Source: Chamaesiphon sp031376885
Lineage (GTDB): Bacteria; Cyanobacteriota; Cyanobacteriia; Cyanobacteriales; Chamaesiphonaceae
Direction of reading: 5' to 3'
Length of the DNA stretch: 64,000 nt
NCBI GenBank assembly: GCA_031376885.1
Contig: JANMEL010000286.1
Coordinates: forward strand, 15,769 to 79,768
The position numbers were made by a program, and so were the translations under genes. Below are positions 1 to 8,153 of the stretch, in pieces (positions within the stretch are counted from its first letter, which is position 1; each line of letters starts with the position of its first letter). The notes beneath the pieces were generated by a model, which was not told the DNA's origin, made no database searches, and was given only the letters and a program-made list of their open reading frames with translations.

Positions 1-27
1 TTAATTGGTCATCTATCGATCGATCTT

Positions 28-393
28 ATGAAACGTCAATTTTTTAGTTTGTTGGCGACTGTGATTAGTTTTGGGTGTTTGATTGATGGGGCGATCGCGG
101 ATACTTTGACGACGAAAGGATTTAAAGTTGATATTCAGGTGAATTGTGAGGAGGGTAATGTCACTTGCGAGCGAGTATCTTATCGTGGCACAGATTTAAA
201 GACGGGTAAATCTTTACGGCTATCTGGTAAGACTATTCATTCTCTCTGTGCTGATGGGGTTACTCCTTGTCGATTTCTAGGCTATGAGTTTCGGAATCGC
301 AATTATCGTTATGTTGTGACTGAGGGCGGACTGTTGGAAGTTTATCAGGGTAAGAAATTATTGGTTTCTCAGCAGGGTACTTGGGATAGATAG
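28..393 (+). CDS. Small exported cysteine-containing protein, function unknown
   Basis: I do not recognise the family. The 121-residue product opens with a basic then hydrophobic leader (residues 1-24, ending AIA before D25), which reads as a Sec signal peptide, so the mature protein of about 97 residues should be periplasmic or exported. The mature part carries four cysteines (C40, C47, C74, C81), consistent with two disulfides, and short beta-prone stretches with a YQGKKLLV segment near the end. It stands alone on the plus strand at the window edge. The convergent Uma2 gene ends three bases past its stop. The coding call rests on the leader, the clean frame and the start close to the ORF edge. 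Confidence 0.6.
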   Translation: MKRQFFSLLATVISFGCLIDGAIADTLTTKGFKVDIQVNCEEGNVTCERVSYRGTDLKTGKSLRLSGKTIHSLCADGVTPCRFLGYEFRNRNYRYVVTEGGLLEVYQGKKLLVSQQGTWDR

Positions 394-395
394 AG

Positions 396-1031
396 TTATA
401 TTTTGAATTCATTCATTAACCATTGGCCGATTTGAGATTGGTCTTGTTCTTTGCTGCGATTTAATGCTTCGACAATAGTTGCGATCGACAGTTGGGGTAA
501 TGCCAATGATATATCGATTCGCTTGCTACCTCGATCGAGCATTTCAAACGCATATATCTGACAATTCTGAACATCTACTACCCAATATTCAGTTACTCCC
601 ATTTCTTCATACATCAAACGCTTAGAACCTAAGTCGTCGGCGATAGTGGTATTAGAAATCTCAACTACTAAATTTGGATTAGCTCGTTCGTCTAGGTTCA
701 CAATCGATGTTCCTGTTGGCGATAGCTTGGCTCGATCGCCAATGTAGAAAGATATATCTGGTTGACATTCTCTGATTCCAATCTTTCGATAGCTACAGCC
801 AATTAACCCTTGGATTGGAATCCCTTTAACCATACAAAATAGAGTAATAGCTAAATAAATAAGTCCATTATCAGTAGCATGATCTGCACCTGTCGGCATA
901 TCTTCAATCCTCATTTCTCCATTATAATAATAGCCTCGATCGTGCTCGTGAGAATCGATCGTATTTATATATGTCTCCCAATCTGCTTTTAGCCAAGTAT
1001 TAGTTATTGGCTTTGTCTGTAATTGAATCAT
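396..1031 (-). CDS. Uma2 family (DUF820) PD-(D/E)XK nuclease-like protein
   Basis: The 211-residue length and the block with LVVEIS, then K..MYEEMGVTEYWVVD (about residues 120-155), are the signature of the Uma2/DUF820 family. This family has a restriction-endonuclease fold and is greatly expanded in cyanobacteria. The acidic residue before the LVVEIS strand and the Glu in it fit the PD-ExK catalytic pattern. Activity and substrate are unknown for nearly all members, and many look like remnants of mobile or conflict systems. It is a single gene, convergent with the small secreted protein. A second Uma2 paralogue lies at 32604-33257 and is only distantly similar. Confidence 0.85.
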   Translation of the reverse strand: MIQLQTKPITNTWLKADWETYINTIDSHEHDRGYYYNGEMRIEDMPTGADHATDNGLIYLAITLFCMVKGIPIQGLIGCSYRKIGIRECQPDISFYIGDRAKLSPTGTSIVNLDERANPNLVVEISNTTIADDLGSKRLMYEEMGVTEYWVVDVQNCQIYAFEMLDRGSKRIDISLALPQLSIATIVEALNRSKEQDQSQIGQWLMNEFKI

Positions 1032-1078
1032 TAGCTTGACTACCTTTAAGTTTTAAAGTTGTAAACCTTTTATTTTGA

Positions 1079-1636
1079 TTATGGTTCGATCGATTGTTGG
1101 TTTCTCCATTCTACTGCTTGGCGATCGATTTCTTGAATAAATCCAGCTTTTCCATCCATATATCTCTCAATATCATGGGGGTATTGTTGCGCTAGCGATC
1201 GCTTCAACATGCTATATTTAAGAGCATCTTCGGTATGAGTATTTAGATAATCTCGAAATGACAGGTGTCTAACGATTTGGGCTGAATTAACCTCAAATAT
1301 ATGAATATGGTGGGTTCTAATTCCTCCTGCATTGTCTTTACGAAAAAAACGTCGATCCTTAATTCCAAATTCTCCCATACACTCATACCCGATTGTTTCC
1401 ATCATTGGATTTCGTTCGTCAACCTTGGAGATCGAACTAAATTCAACTAAAATATCGATAATTGGTTTAGCATAAATTGTCCCAATTACCTCCGGTAGGC
1501 TAGTCAACGATGTGCTGCCAATATGATGAATTGCTACAGCGTTCTCACCCAGAGCAAGTGTAATCTGGTTCGATTCAGTCCCAAATAAACTGTGCCAATT
1601 TGGATTGTGGGGAACTACTTCAACCTTTCTAGTCAT
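1079..1636 (-). CDS. GrpB/UPF0157 family nucleotidyltransferase-like protein
   Basis: The motifs VEVVPHNPNWHSLF near the N-terminus, IHHIGSTSL (about residues 35-43) and KPIIDILVE identify the GrpB/UPF0157 family. This family has a nucleotidyltransferase-like fold, and some members are fused to dephospho-CoA kinase. The substrate is not established. I chose the ATG at 1636 (MTRKVEVV, 185 residues). The reading frame stays open to a TTG at 1660, but the family normally begins with exactly this KVEVVPH segment. It is a single gene, in the same direction as leuC upstream but separated by about 100 bases. Confidence 0.85.
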   Translation of the reverse strand: MTRKVEVVPHNPNWHSLFGTESNQITLALGENAVAIHHIGSTSLTSLPEVIGTIYAKPIIDILVEFSSISKVDERNPMMETIGYECMGEFGIKDRRFFRKDNAGGIRTHHIHIFEVNSAQIVRHLSFRDYLNTHTEDALKYSMLKRSLAQQYPHDIERYMDGKAGFIQEIDRQAVEWRNQQSIEP

Positions 1637-1732
1637 AGTTATCGATCGCTCCGATCTCAATTATGGTATTAGATAGAATTGGATGAAGATCGATCGCAAC
1701 TTAGGTATAACAACCGATCTTCATCGTAAAAT

Positions 1733-3139
1733 TTAAGCCATTAATACTCGTACGTCAGTTACTTTACCCGTCACGGCTGCGGCGATAACCATTGCGGGAG
1801 ACATCAATAATGTTCGACCGGATGAGGAACCTTGGCGACCTTTGAAGTTACGATTGGAAGATGATGCACTCAATTGTCGCCCGATTAGTTTGTCAGGGTT
1901 CATCGCCAAGCACATCGAGCAACCAGCCTCGCGCCATTCAAAGCCTGCGTTTTTAAAAACCACGTCTAACCCTTCAGCTTCGGCTTGTTTTTTGACGCGC
2001 TCGGAGCCAGGTACGACAAAAGCTTTGACTCCTGTGGCTACTTGTTTTCCGGCGGCGAGTTTGGCGGCTTCCCGTAAGTCGGTAATCCTTCCATTCGTAC
2101 AGCTTCCGACGAAACAAACGTCTACTTTAGTACCCAAAATTGGCGTACCTGGATGAAGATCCATATACTGGTAAGCTTCTTCGGCGTTGGCTCTGTCGTC
2201 TTCGGGCATTTGCGATACTGTCGGGATGGGTTCATCTACGCCGATTCCCTGCGCGGGGGTGATTCCCCAGGTGACTGTCGGCGCGATTTCGGCTGCGTCG
2301 AAGGTGACGATATTATCGTATTGAGCATCTTTATCGCTGCGGAGACTTTCCCACCAAGCAACCGCTTTATCCCAATCTGCATCTTTGGGGGCAAAATCGC
2401 GCCCTGCGAGGTAATCATAAGTGACTCGATCGGGGTTAATATATCCACATCTGGCTCCACCTTCGATCGCCATATTACAGACGGTCATTCTCGCTTCCAT
2501 ATCCATCTGCTCGAAGGTACTCCCTGCGAACTCGTAGGCGTAACCTACCCCACCTTTGACACCAAGTTTGCGGATGATGTGTAAAATTACATCCTTCGCG
2601 TATACCCCTGGTTGGAGATTCCCATTGACTTCAATTTTGCGGACTTTTAATTTTGCTAGAGCCAGAGTTTGGGAGGCTAAAACATCCCGCACCTGAGAGG
2701 TGCCAATACCGAACGCTATGGCTCCGAATGCGCCGTGAGTAGAAGTGTGACTATCTCCACAGGCGATCGTCATTCCTGGCTGTGTTAGCCCCTGCTCTGG
2801 TGCGATTACGTGGACAATTCCCTGGCTACCCGAACCGACATTGTAGAAGCGAATGCCATGCTCTTTGGTATTATTTTCTAGATGTTGCATCATCTCTTCG
2901 GCGAGGGTGTCGGCGAGGGGACGAGATTGGTCTTCGGTTGGTACGATATGATCGACGGTGGCGACGGTACGCTCTGGATAAGGGACTTTTAGGCCGCGAT
3001 CGCGTAACATAGCAAAGGCTTGAGGGCTAGTAACTTCATGGATGAGGTGCAAGCCGATGAATAGTTGTGTTTGTCCTGATGGTAAGATGGCGACGGTATG
3101 CGCGTCCCAAACTTTATCGAATAATGTATTTTTACTCAT
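1733..3139 (-). CDS. leuC: 3-isopropylmalate dehydratase, large subunit
   Basis: LeuC isomerises 2-isopropylmalate to 3-isopropylmalate in leucine biosynthesis. It is the [4Fe-4S]-bearing large subunit that pairs with LeuD. The 468-residue length is full for the family. The N-terminal LFDKVWDAHTV, the GDSHTSTHGAFGA block, and the three cluster cysteines in VGSCTNGR and in AGCSMCLAMN (about residues 347, 408 and 411) are all present, as is the C-terminal SSSNRNFKGRQG. The start is an ATG. leuD is not adjacent, since the next minus-strand gene is GrpB, so the small subunit must be encoded elsewhere, as is common in cyanobacteria. Confidence 0.97.
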   Translation of the reverse strand: MSKNTLFDKVWDAHTVAILPSGQTQLFIGLHLIHEVTSPQAFAMLRDRGLKVPYPERTVATVDHIVPTEDQSRPLADTLAEEMMQHLENNTKEHGIRFYNVGSGSQGIVHVIAPEQGLTQPGMTIACGDSHTSTHGAFGAIAFGIGTSQVRDVLASQTLALAKLKVRKIEVNGNLQPGVYAKDVILHIIRKLGVKGGVGYAYEFAGSTFEQMDMEARMTVCNMAIEGGARCGYINPDRVTYDYLAGRDFAPKDADWDKAVAWWESLRSDKDAQYDNIVTFDAAEIAPTVTWGITPAQGIGVDEPIPTVSQMPEDDRANAEEAYQYMDLHPGTPILGTKVDVCFVGSCTNGRITDLREAAKLAAGKQVATGVKAFVVPGSERVKKQAEAEGLDVVFKNAGFEWREAGCSMCLAMNPDKLIGRQLSASSSNRNFKGRQGSSSGRTLLMSPAMVIAAAVTGKVTDVRVLMA

Positions 3140-3174
3140 ATATCTAAATTTAGTGCGTGAGTAGTTAGTCTAAC

Positions 3175-3558
3175 TTAATTATCTTCACTACCGTTAATTG
3201 GTAGTGTTCTGGTGCGAATCCGATTTTTATCAAAAATAATAATACTCCCTTGCTGTAGTAAATCGGCGATGTCGGGCAAATTAAGCAGTAGGATCGAAAG
3301 TTGTGTTTGGGGAATGTGTGAAATACCTCGCCTAAACAAAATCACAGATGGAAAATTTTCCGATCTTAATGCGAGTAACGTTCCAAAATCAGTGTCAGCA
3401 GAAATGATAATCCGTCGATCGGCAATTGCTAAATCGAAGATGTCAATATCTGGAGCAGATTTCATATCGAGATCGCGAACATGAATGGCATCATATCCTG
3501 CTTGAGTTAAACCGATCGCTATTTGAGGAGATAAAGCATTATCTATTAAAAATTTCAT
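3175..3558 (-). CDS. DUF5615 PIN-like protein, putative toxin partner
   Basis: The 127-residue product opens with MKFLIDNALSP and carries ISADTDFG at about residues 53-60. These are the aspartates expected of the PIN-like DUF5615 family, predicted metal-dependent RNases. Its start shares one base with the stop of the upstream DUF433 gene (3558-3782), so the two are translationally coupled. The DUF433-DUF5615 arrangement is a recurrent cyanobacterial pair regarded as toxin-antitoxin-like. The function is inferred from family and pairing, not shown. Confidence 0.8.
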   Translation of the reverse strand: MKFLIDNALSPQIAIGLTQAGYDAIHVRDLDMKSAPDIDIFDLAIADRRIIISADTDFGTLLALRSENFPSVILFRRGISHIPQTQLSILLLNLPDIADLLQQGSIIIFDKNRIRTRTLPINGSEDN

Positions 3559-3782
3559 TAACCCGCTAGTGGTAGTTCACCTTCTTGTAATAGTTGGGCG
3601 GCATATAGCAAAGATTCTTTGATATCTGCTGACTGTAAGTCGGGATAAGCTGCAAGAATTTCAATCTCTGTCATCCCTTCTGCGAACATACTCACGATAG
3701 TAGCAACTGGAATCCGTAAACTTCTAATGCAAGGTACGCCACCCATTTGTCGGGAATCGACTGTGATTCTAGTGAATTTCAT
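3558..3782 (-). CDS. DUF433 family protein, putative antitoxin
   Basis: This 74-residue protein matches the DUF433 pattern: GGVPCIRSLRIPVATI followed by a helix-turn-helix-like stretch, EGMTEIEILAAYPDL. Family members are small helical DNA-binding-like proteins that usually precede a PIN-like DUF5615 gene. That is the arrangement here, with a one-base overlap. It probably acts as the antitoxin and autoregulator of the pair. Confidence 0.82.
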   Translation of the reverse strand: MKFTRITVDSRQMGGVPCIRSLRIPVATIVSMFAEGMTEIEILAAYPDLQSADIKESLLYAAQLLQEGELPLAG

Positions 3783-3811
3783 GATTTATTATCCTCTATA
3801 CATTTAATATT

Positions 3812-3850
3812 TTCTTATCTCTGCGCCCTCTGCGCCTCTGCGGTTAAAAA
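3812..3850. repeat. Dispersed CTCTGCGCC-type repeat
   Basis: A stretch of repeated ctctgcg words (ctctgcgccctctgcgcctc, then tgcggtt) lies between the DUF433 gene and the methyltransferase. Very similar stretches occur at 52228-52262 (opposite orientation) and 55850-55885. It looks like a dispersed intergenic repeat of the kind common in cyanobacterial genomes. I see no coding or promoter role. Confidence 0.55.
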
Positions 3851-3853
3851 AAA

Positions 3854-4516
3854 TTACCGCTCATAGACAACTCGAAATCGGCGGGGTCGATTTGGTTCTG
3901 AGGTATCGATAAAATCTTCAAAGGATACTTGAGTTAAACCATTGGTGGTGAATCTAGTTAATTCATCCTGAGTGAGTGGGAATGGTAAACTCTCACAAGC
4001 ATCTTCAGGGTTGCGCCCGCGACAGACAACTAATAGTTTGCCATTTTCAGCAACAAAATTACCGATACAGTCAATCGCAAGTGGTCGAATATTTGCAGGT
4101 AGTGCTTGAATAGTATAAATCTCAATGACGAGATCGAAATTCAACTTCCATGCTGATGGAGCGGTAAATAGATCGACTGCTTGATAATTTACATCAGATG
4201 TTGGAAATCTTTGATGACACCAATCGATCGCAGTTTGAGATAGATCGAATGCTGTTACTTTCGCACCGAGTTGGGCAAGATATTCGGCATCATCACCTAA
4301 TCCACAGCCGACAACTAATACCCGTATATTTTGGAAATTTAGATTAGATATTTTAATCCAATCTACCAAGCATATATTAAGACCTCTATCCGCCCAGGGA
4401 ATCGCATCAAGATTCCCTTGAGCTTCTGAATAAAGAGTTTCAAACCAGCCAGTATAGTCTCCCCGATCGTATGATTCGGTAGACAATTCACGAACGCGAG
4501 ATCGAGAGTCTGTCAT
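3854..4516 (-). CDS. Class I SAM-dependent methyltransferase
   Basis: The product has 220 residues. The SAM-binding motif I VLVVGCGLGDD lies at residues 66-76, followed by the acidic motif VTAFDLSQTAI. The helical N-terminus with YTGWFETLYSEAQG resembles thiopurine S-methyltransferase-like enzymes, which methylate small thiol or metalloid compounds, but the substrate cannot be fixed from sequence. The C-terminus ends FRVVYER, as is typical of that subgroup. A second methyltransferase gene lies 10 bases upstream on the same strand, so the two are probably co-transcribed. Confidence 0.85.
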   Translation of the reverse strand: MTDSRSRVRELSTESYDRGDYTGWFETLYSEAQGNLDAIPWADRGLNICLVDWIKISNLNFQNIRVLVVGCGLGDDAEYLAQLGAKVTAFDLSQTAIDWCHQRFPTSDVNYQAVDLFTAPSAWKLNFDLVIEIYTIQALPANIRPLAIDCIGNFVAENGKLLVVCRGRNPEDACESLPFPLTQDELTRFTTNGLTQVSFEDFIDTSEPNRPRRFRVVYER

Positions 4517-4526
4517 AAATTAATTA

Positions 4527-5156
4527 TTAAATTGGTTTAATCCCAATTAATAGAGCTAGTTCTAACCATTTCCAATAACAGTCTACATCTGCAAACCCAA
4601 TCGCTCGAAGATAACCGAGCTGTGTTTCGACATCTAGTAATTGATTCGATGGATCTTCACCTTCGGCTGTATAACCAATTTTAGTTAGGAACTGAATATG
4701 TATTTTCTGATTGGGTGAAGCCACATGTTCGAGATTGGCAAATACACCACCAGGATTTAATCTGTCGAATATTTCGGCGTATAGAGAAGCTTTGCGATCG
4801 TGGCTAACATGATGAATTGCAAAGCTAGAAACGATCGCATCAAACTTACCTAGATCTGGAAGAGGATCGTCTAAATTATGACTGACGATTTCGATGGAAT
4901 CATCACCCTTGAATCTCGCCCCAGCTTTTTCGAGCATCACTGGTGAAAAGTCTACCGCAATTCCGGTAGCTGATGGACGATCGATTTTGAGTAATGCCAT
5001 CAATCTACCATCCCCTGTACCCAAATCGAGAATCTGTTGGGCATCTTTTGGGATATAGTCGAGTAATACAGCTTCACCCTCGGTACGATGAGGAATACTA
5101 TCGGCTTTGGCGAGGTAGCCTAATGCGTGTTCGGTTGTAGACCATAAATTTACCAT
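4527..5156 (-). CDS. Class I SAM-dependent methyltransferase
   Basis: The 209-residue product has motif I ILDLGTGDG (residues 42-50), a motif II acid in AVDFSPVML, and SSFAIHHVSHDRK, typical of small-molecule methyltransferases of the Methyltransf_25 type. It is the first gene of a two-gene run with the methyltransferase at 3854-4516. They are not close paralogues (different motif I contexts), so this is unlikely to be a recent duplication. The substrate is unknown. Confidence 0.85.
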   Translation of the reverse strand: MVNLWSTTEHALGYLAKADSIPHRTEGEAVLLDYIPKDAQQILDLGTGDGRLMALLKIDRPSATGIAVDFSPVMLEKAGARFKGDDSIEIVSHNLDDPLPDLGKFDAIVSSFAIHHVSHDRKASLYAEIFDRLNPGGVFANLEHVASPNQKIHIQFLTKIGYTAEGEDPSNQLLDVETQLGYLRAIGFADVDCYWKWLELALLIGIKPI

Positions 5157-5301
5157 ATCGGTGAACTTTCAGTAATTAATGGCTGCGGCTGTGTATCTCT
5201 ACTATAGACAAGGAGATAAGTGCTTGTCCAATATATATTAGTCTTACTACTCATACTTATTAAGTCTTAATCTCTGACTACTCAGCATCACCATCATTTA
5301 T

Positions 5302-5949
5302 ATGTCAAAATTCAATGGCTGCTTAATTTGCCTAGTTATTACAGCTACCTCACTTTTTATCGATAAGCCAATTCTCGCCGCTCCCATCGCGATGAATTCT
5401 GTGACGGATCCTTTCCAGGGGAAAATCTTGGTGGCTCAGTCACCTAGTGAGGCAAATCTAGAAAGAGATGATGTATTGGATGATATTGTGTCAAATCGAG
5501 TAGATAAACTAAAGGGATTTCTCGAACGAGGTGGTAACGTAAATGATTATCTTCATAGTGCTATTAATGCGGGGTCGATTGGTGCTGTAAAAATGATGCT
5601 CGATCGAGGGGCAAATGTCAACTTAGTTGGCGAAGAAGGTTTGACTCCAGTGATGATTTCAGCAAGAGTTACTTATCGAGTTGGTGTAGATATGACTGCA
5701 CTTTTAATTAAAAAAGGTGCAAATATTAATGCTAAAGCGAGTAAAGGCAGTACACCTTTGATGTTTGCCGCTTGGGGTGTAGCGACTCATTATCAAGATG
5801 AGTATGTTAAGGTAGTTCGGCTATTAATCAAAAATGGTGCGAAGGTAAATGTGAAAAATCAGATGGGTGATACACCATTAAGTATTGCCAAGAGTGGTAA
5901 TTGGAATAAGATTGTGACGATTCTCAAAAGGGCAGGTGCAAAAGTTTAG
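5302..5949 (+). CDS. Exported ankyrin-repeat protein
   Basis: The 215-residue protein has an N-terminal leader (residues 1-27, ending LAA before PIAM), so it is probably exported to the periplasm. A low-complexity linker follows, then about four ankyrin repeats from residue 55 to the end. The repeat signatures visible are MMLDRGANVNLVGEEGLTP, LLIKKGANINAKASKGSTP and LLIKNGAKVNVKNQMGDTP. Ankyrin repeats mediate protein binding, and nothing here indicates the partner. A promoter must lie in the 145-base gap shared with the divergent methyltransferase. Confidence 0.85.
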   Translation: MSKFNGCLICLVITATSLFIDKPILAAPIAMNSVTDPFQGKILVAQSPSEANLERDDVLDDIVSNRVDKLKGFLERGGNVNDYLHSAINAGSIGAVKMMLDRGANVNLVGEEGLTPVMISARVTYRVGVDMTALLIKKGANINAKASKGSTPLMFAAWGVATHYQDEYVKVVRLLIKNGAKVNVKNQMGDTPLSIAKSGNWNKIVTILKRAGAKV

Positions 5950-5970
5950 ATCGATTGGCTTCAGCTAGAA

Positions 5971-6165
5971 TCATATTGTGTATTGGGGGGATAATCCTAA
6001 AGCAGATATTCCAGGTGCAAAAAATGCAGGAATGAAGATAATTTTAAAATATAATTTGTCTTGGCAAACAGCAAAAGCAGCCGACGCGATCGTTGACAAA
6101 CTCCATAAAATTACCCTCATCCTCGATCTGTTTAAAGGCAATCGATCGGTACCTAAACTAATGAC
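5971..6165 (+). pseudogene. Fragment of a HAD hydrolase 3' end
   Basis: The reading frame here (GDNPKADIPGAKNAGMKI and onward to LHKITLILDLF) duplicates the last 50-odd residues of the HAD gene at 6605-7316 (GDNPEADILGAKNAGMKA to DEIPFILDRF). The similarity continues past the stop codon (aaactaatgacta here, aaattaatgact there), so this is a copy of DNA rather than a convergent protein. There is no N-terminal half and no start signal. I read it as the remnant of a tandem duplication of a unit holding the 134-residue ORF and the HAD gene. Confidence 0.8.
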
Positions 6166-6562
6166 TATACAAATCATTAATAAATTGATGTAATATTAAT
6201 TGAGCATTTGTGATTGGGATAGCTTGCCCTTTGTGCTCATGCCTTTGGCGATAAGAGAATCCCGTTGAGCTTTCAACTGAATTAAATAATTCAGATATAA
6301 TTGGGATGACTTCTGTATCTAAGGCATCGCGAAAAAGGTTTATGGGTAAAATTAGTTGAGATGTATCGCGAAGATCGTATAGGAACTCTAATTGAAAACG
6401 TTCGGGATTAAATCTAGCAAGTGCTAGAGGTTTTACCCAATAGCGAGCAGAGATCTCAATCGTATCGATAACCTCAGCGAATAGACGCTCTTTTCCCTGG
6501 CGAGAATCTAGACAAACGATTCGAGCTATTTCGCTGGCGAATGGTGAATTTTTGTCAATCAT
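6158..6562 (-). CDS. Hypothetical protein, 134 residues
   Basis: I do not recognise it. The sequence is soluble with mixed alpha/beta character, with no leader or membrane segment. It contains ARIVCLDSRQGKERLFAEVI near the start and a histidine-rich RQRHEHKGQAIP towards the end. It lies between the HAD 3' fragment and the HAD gene and overlaps the last bases of the former on the other strand. Its translation looks protein-like (balanced composition, no low complexity), and small proteins of this type are common in cyanobacteria, but I cannot assign a function. Confidence 0.55.
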   Translation of the reverse strand: MIDKNSPFASEIARIVCLDSRQGKERLFAEVIDTIEISARYWVKPLALARFNPERFQLEFLYDLRDTSQLILPINLFRDALDTEVIPIISELFNSVESSTGFSYRQRHEHKGQAIPITNAQLILHQFINDLYSH

Positions 6563-6645
6563 TTAGATCGCTCTATTTTTAAATTAAAACTATTATTAAT
6601 TATAATGACTAAAGCAGTTCTTTTCGATCTAGATGGAACATTACT

Positions 6646-6676
6646 CGATTCTCCTGTCGGAGAGGCTTCGCCAACG
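6646..6676 (+). repeat. Small palindromic repeat, frameshifting copy in HAD gene
   Basis: Cgattctcctgtcggagagg followed by cttcgccaacg is a variant of the dispersed palindrome found in about 14 places in this window. It lies directly after the DxDGT codons of the HAD gene and changes the frame by +1. Confidence 0.75.
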
Positions 6677-7001
6677 TGACACCTCGATCGAACAGTTCAT
6701 TGCAATGCAGTATGACAGGCTTGCCGAAAACTTAAAGCACATTCCTAAAAATGATTATATAACTAGATTCATCGAATTAGACTGTCATGGGTATGTTTGG
6801 AAAGATAAGGTTTATCAACAATTAGTTGAAGAATTTCAAATTAAGAGTTTGACTTGGCAGATCTTGCTACAAGACTATGAGCAAGAGTTTCAGCATCATT
6901 GCATCCCATTTTCTGGACTCGTTGAGATGTTAAGCTTGTTGAGAAAGCAAGGTTATTTATTAGGTATTATCAGCAATGGGCGGGGAACATTTCAAACTAA
7001 G

Positions 7002-7032
7002 GCGATTCTCCAAAGGAGAGGCTACGCCAACG
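7002..7032 (+). repeat. Small palindromic repeat, in-frame copy in HAD gene
   Basis: The consensus copy of the family: gcgattctccaaaggagagg then ctacgccaacg. The core ctccaaaggag is self-complementary. It is read through in frame and contributes LQRRGYAN to the HAD product, between the GRGTFQTKAI helix and the EGLGIQDYF segment. Confidence 0.8.
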
Positions 7033-7445
7033 AAGGATTAGGTATTCAAGACTATTTTGATGTCATCCTCATTTCCGAATTCGAGCAAATTAGAAAACCG
7101 CAAGCCGAAATTTTCCATAGAGCTGCACAGCGATTGGGAGTAATGTATGCAGACTGTGTATTTGTTGGCGATAATCCTGAAGCAGATATTCTAGGTGCAA
7201 AAAATGCAGGGATGAAGGCAATTTGGAAACGTAATTTGTCTTGGCAAGAAGCAAAAGCAGCCGATACGATCGTTGACAAACTCGATGAGATTCCCTTTAT
7301 CCTCGATCGATTTTAGGTCAGTCGATCGATGTTTAAATTAATGACTCGATCCCTTCGATTAGCGATGAGATTACGCTATTAAACACAACTCGATCGCATT
7401 GCCCCAATTACTTTCTCCCTGTCATGACGATAATAGCCACCAAGA

Positions 7446-7480
7446 GCGATTCCGAAAAGCGGAGGCTCTCGGTTACGCAG
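7446..7480. repeat. Diverged small palindromic repeat
   Basis: Gcgattccgaaaagcggagg and ctctcggttacgcag resemble the dispersed palindrome with changed arms. It abuts the stop codon of the aspartic protease gene on the minus strand, so it has settled exactly at a gene end. Confidence 0.5.
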
Positions 7481-7846
7481 CTAAATTTTATAGATTGAAA
7501 CTAATCCATTCACATCAAAATCAATTTCTAACCGAAATTTTTGCAATAGGCTCGTGCCTAAAAGTGGCTTTAATCCAGTCGCTAAAACTGGCACTACTTT
7601 TTCCTCTCCATCCCAAAGAATCGTCGCTATGTGTATCGGCAATAAAGACTCGCTATTATCCGCTAACCGGACAGATACACTCGAATACAGCGGCAGATTC
7701 ATCGCACTAATTGCTTGGGGTGGCAAAGTTAGATAGTCATTAAAGCCAGTATCAACCACGAAATCTATCCCGAAGCTAGGTTGCTCTGGCAATAAAAATA
7801 CGATCTGTACACTTGGTCTTCCGTTGACAACTCTACCTTGAATCAC
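7481..7846 (-). CDS. Retropepsin-like clan AA aspartic protease
   Basis: The 121-residue product carries a single DTG catalytic motif (FVVDTGFNDYLTLP, about residues 30-43) and the second hydrophobic-hydrophobic-Gly motif near LLGTSLL. This is the layout of the single-domain, dimeric retropepsin-like proteases annotated in cyanobacteria as clan AA aspartic proteases. The start is a GTG at 7846 that overlaps the stop of the upstream 90-residue gene by four bases (GTGA), so the two are translationally coupled. The substrate is unknown, and the upstream partner may be its regulator or target. Confidence 0.8.
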   Translation of the reverse strand: MIQGRVVNGRPSVQIVFLLPEQPSFGIDFVVDTGFNDYLTLPPQAISAMNLPLYSSVSVRLADNSESLLPIHIATILWDGEEKVVPVLATGLKPLLGTSLLQKFRLEIDFDVNGLVSIYKI

Positions 7847-8115
7847 TTAACAACCCGCTCCATTTCTCCACCAAAAACTATCGCAACATCATAACCAATT
7901 CGGATCGTAAATAGTCGAGCTACAGGATTTTTACCCTTTAACTTTATAGCTGACTCTACACCACTTCGATCGATCCCATATTCGCCTGTCTCGGCATCAA
8001 TGACAATCATCTGACCGATATTTTCTCCATGCTCGACTTCTTGGCGAATACCATTTTCGTAAAACTGCTTTGCTCTACCAGCAACTTCTTCCATCGTCCA
8101 AAAAATAGCTTGCAT
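7843..8115 (-). CDS. Conserved small protein coupled to an aspartic protease
   Basis: The 90-residue soluble protein MQAIFWTMEEVAGRAKQFYE... includes an acidic middle (VIDAETGEYGIDRSGVESA) and ends in a beta-rich segment, FTIRIGYDVAIVFGG. I do not know a named family. Its stop overlaps the start of the retropepsin-like gene by four bases, a pairing I associate with small two-gene cassettes in cyanobacteria. The DR-G-ESA segment could be a beta-strand edge used for partner binding, but this is inference. It lies 38 bases downstream of icd on the same strand. Confidence 0.65.
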   Translation of the reverse strand: MQAIFWTMEEVAGRAKQFYENGIRQEVEHGENIGQMIVIDAETGEYGIDRSGVESAIKLKGKNPVARLFTIRIGYDVAIVFGGEMERVVK

Positions 8116-8153
8116 AATCGATCCTCATGGTTATTGTTGAAACTATATGTGTA

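Larger units (their letters stand above)
6605..7316 (+). pseudogene. HAD-superfamily phosphatase broken by a palindromic repeat
   Basis: The true start is the ATG at 6605, which encodes MTKAVLFDLDGTLLDS with the catalytic DxDGT motif. The frame then meets TGA at 6677 after entering a 31-base palindromic repeat (6646-6676). The rest of the enzyme (TSIEQFIAMQYDRL through ISNGRGTFQTKAI, RKPQAEIF and FVGDNPEADILGAKNAGM) continues in the +1 frame to 7316. About 25 extra bases separate the two halves, which is not a multiple of three. The only continuous ORF, from 6633, lacks the nucleophile Asp. A second repeat copy at 7002-7032 sits in frame and adds about nine residues (LQRRGYANE). I infer an inactivated YjjG-like HAD hydrolase. 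Confidence 0.82.

Noticed and set aside
2153..2584. 143-residue ORF opposite leuC
   Set aside because: leuC is unmistakable on the other strand; the ORF is a shadow.
6605..7316. Programmed frameshifting to make the full HAD product
   Set aside because: The frame change is exactly at an inserted palindromic repeat, with no slippery heptamer or family precedent. Disruption is the simpler reading.
7399..7710. 103-residue plus-strand ORF opposite the aspartic protease
   Set aside because: The minus strand carries a clear DTG protease coupled to its neighbour, so this is a shadow frame.
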